Source: Eudoraea sp. (GTDB lineage: Bacteria > Bacteroidota > Bacteroidia > Flavobacteriales > Flavobacteriaceae). From it: a stretch of 5,697 nt of DNA. Location of the stretch: contig JABDRK010000168.1 of assembly GCA_013041785.1 (NCBI GenBank), positions 1-5,697 on the forward strand, in the 5' to 3' direction. The first letter of the stretch is position 1, and every line of letters begins with the position of its first letter. Below the pieces are notes generated by a model. That model worked only from the letters and a program-made list of their open reading frames with translations, was not told where the DNA came from and did not search any database. A program made the position numbers and the translations under genes. This document shows positions 4,699-5,697 of the stretch, one piece after another.

Positions 4699-5136
4699 AT
4701 GGCAAAAGAAGTAAGTAAAGTAGTTAAACTACAAGTTAGGGGAGGTGCAGCGAATCCGTCGCCACCGGTTGGACCCGCTTTAGGTGCTGCCGGAGTTAAC
4801 ATCATGGAGTTCTGTAAACAATTTAATGCAAGGACTCAGGACAAGCAAGGTAAAGTCTTGCCCGTTGTTATCACCGTGTATAAAGACAAGTCGTTCGAAT
4901 TTGTCGTAAAAACACCACCAGCGGCAGTACAACTTTTGGAAGCGGCTAAGATTAAAAAAGGATCTGGCGAACCGAACCGAACCAAAATAGGAAAAGTTAC
5001 CTGGGACCAGGTTAGAACTATTGCGGAAGACAAAATGGTGGATTTAAACGCCTTTACCGTTGAGTCAGCAATGAGCATGGTAGCAGGAACAGCAAGATCG
5101 ATGGGAATGAAGGTTTCGGGCAAGAGGCCTTTTTAA
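4699..5136 (+). CDS. rplK: Large ribosomal subunit protein uL11
   Basis: This 145-residue protein is uL11, which binds the GTPase-associated centre of 23S rRNA and helps stimulate factor GTPases and, in many bacteria, RelA. The N-terminal domain (about residues 1-70) holds the Pro-rich [10 protein letters not shown] stretch linked to thiostrepton sensitivity. The C-terminal RNA-binding domain (about residues 75-145) ends in [13 protein letters not shown]. Length and motifs are normal. It starts 65 nt after nusG with no terminator between them, and rplA follows after 21 nt. The three are probably one transcript, with possible uL1 feedback at the leader. The ATG has no Shine-Dalgarno sequence but an A-rich context. 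Confidence 0.98.
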   Translation: MAKEVSKVVKLQVRGGAANPSPPVGPALGAAGVNIMEFCKQFNARTQDKQGKVLPVVITVYKDKSFEFVVKTPPAAVQLLEAAKIKKGSGEPNRTKIGKVTWDQVRTIAEDKMVDLNAFTVESAMSMVAGTARSMGMKVSGKRPF

Positions 5137-5157
5137 AATCTTAAAAGCAATTGTAAG

Positions 5158-5697
5158 ATGGCAAAGTTGACAAAAAAACAAAAAGAAGCCCGGGCCAAGA
5201 TCGAAAAAGACCGATTGTATAGCCTGGAAGAAGCTTCAGCACTTATCAAGGAGATTACCAAAACCAAGTTTGACGCTTCCGTAGATTTAGCAATTCGTTT
5301 GGGGGTTGACCCGCGAAAGGCGAATCAAATGGTTCGTGGGGTAGTGACGTTACCACACGGTACCGGTAAGGACGTCAAAGTACTTGCACTGGTTACTCCG
5401 GATAAAGAAGCAGACGCCGAAAAGGCAGGTGCAGACTATGTGGGTCTCGATGAATACCTTGACAAAATCAAGGGCGGATGGACCGATGTAGACGTTATTA
5501 TCACCATGCCCAGCGTGATGGGTAAATTGGGACCCCTGGGGCGGATCCTTGGACCGAGAGGTCTGATGCCAAACCCCAAGACGGGAACCGTGACCATGGA
5601 CGTAGCTAAGGCTGTTGCTGATGTGAAAGCTGGTAAAATTGATTTTAAGGTAGACAAGGCCGGGATCGTGCATGCCGCTATTGGCAAAGCATCATTC
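5158..5697 (+). CDS. rplA: Large ribosomal subunit protein uL1 (3' end outside window)
   Basis: The first 180 codons of uL1 are present without interruption, and the frame is still open at the last base. The family is about 230 residues, so roughly 50 are missing. uL1 forms the mobile L1 stalk of the 50S subunit, which assists release of deacylated tRNA from the E site, and in many bacteria it represses its own operon. The start reads [20 protein letters not shown], and the signature region [20 protein letters not shown] lies at residues 121-140. Conserved residues [18 protein letters not shown] (37-54) belong to rRNA-binding domain I. The gene follows rplK by 21 nt and has no Shine-Dalgarno sequence. 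rplJ-rplL-rpoB would be expected downstream. Confidence 0.97.
   Translation, partial: MAKLTKKQKEARAKIEKDRLYSLEEASALIKEITKTKFDASVDLAIRLGVDPRKANQMVRGVVTLPHGTGKDVKVLALVTPDKEADAEKAGADYVGLDEYLDKIKGGWTDVDVIITMPSVMGKLGPLGRILGPRGLMPNPKTGTVTMDVAKAVADVKAGKIDFKVDKAGIVHAAIGKASF

Overview
The window is a chromosomal segment from a bacterium of the phylum Bacteroidota, most likely the family Flavobacteriaceae. Four things point there: three promoter-like sites match the phylum's -7 consensus TAnnTTTG (TATATTTG, TACCTTTG, TACATTTG); none of the five tRNA genes encodes its 3' CCA; most genes lack a Shine-Dalgarno sequence while rpsU has a perfect one; and the protein sequences and gene order (rpsU, xer recombinase, tRNA cluster, tuf, tRNA-Trp, secE, nusG, rplK, rplA) fit this family. 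The genus cannot be told. Every complete gene ends in TAA, and everything lies on the + strand.

Left part (1-750). The 3' end of an acyl-CoA dehydrogenase gene carries an in-frame TAG at 148-150 and looks like a pseudogene, unless the stop is a sequencing error. It is followed by rpsU (bS21), which has its own promoter, a very strong Shine-Dalgarno sequence and a clear intrinsic terminator.

Middle (749-1860). A complete XerC/XerD-type tyrosine recombinase appears to be transcribed from a promoter so close to its ATG that the mRNA would be leaderless or nearly so. As I recall the family's gene order, the ribosome hibernation factor gene hpf/raiA lies after this recombinase. Here there is no such gene, only about 155 bp that may hold a decayed start of hpf. 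A strong promoter overlapping a terminator-like hairpin then opens the tRNA unit.

Right part (1872-5697). Four tRNA genes (Thr-TGT, Tyr-GTA, Gly-TCC, Thr-GGT) precede tuf, in the same order and with the same anticodons as the E. coli thrU-tyrU-glyT-thrT-tufB unit. They are followed by tRNA-Trp, secE, nusG, rplK and the first 180 codons of rplA, which runs off the window. This is translation and transcription machinery: elongation factor, tRNAs, a translocon subunit, a transcription elongation factor and L1-stalk/GTPase-centre ribosomal proteins.

I found no CRISPR array, insertion sequence, phage gene or evident new multigene system. The points worth a second look are the likely acyl-CoA dehydrogenase pseudogene, the missing hpf, the rpsU translation signal, and two promoters packed against or into terminators.
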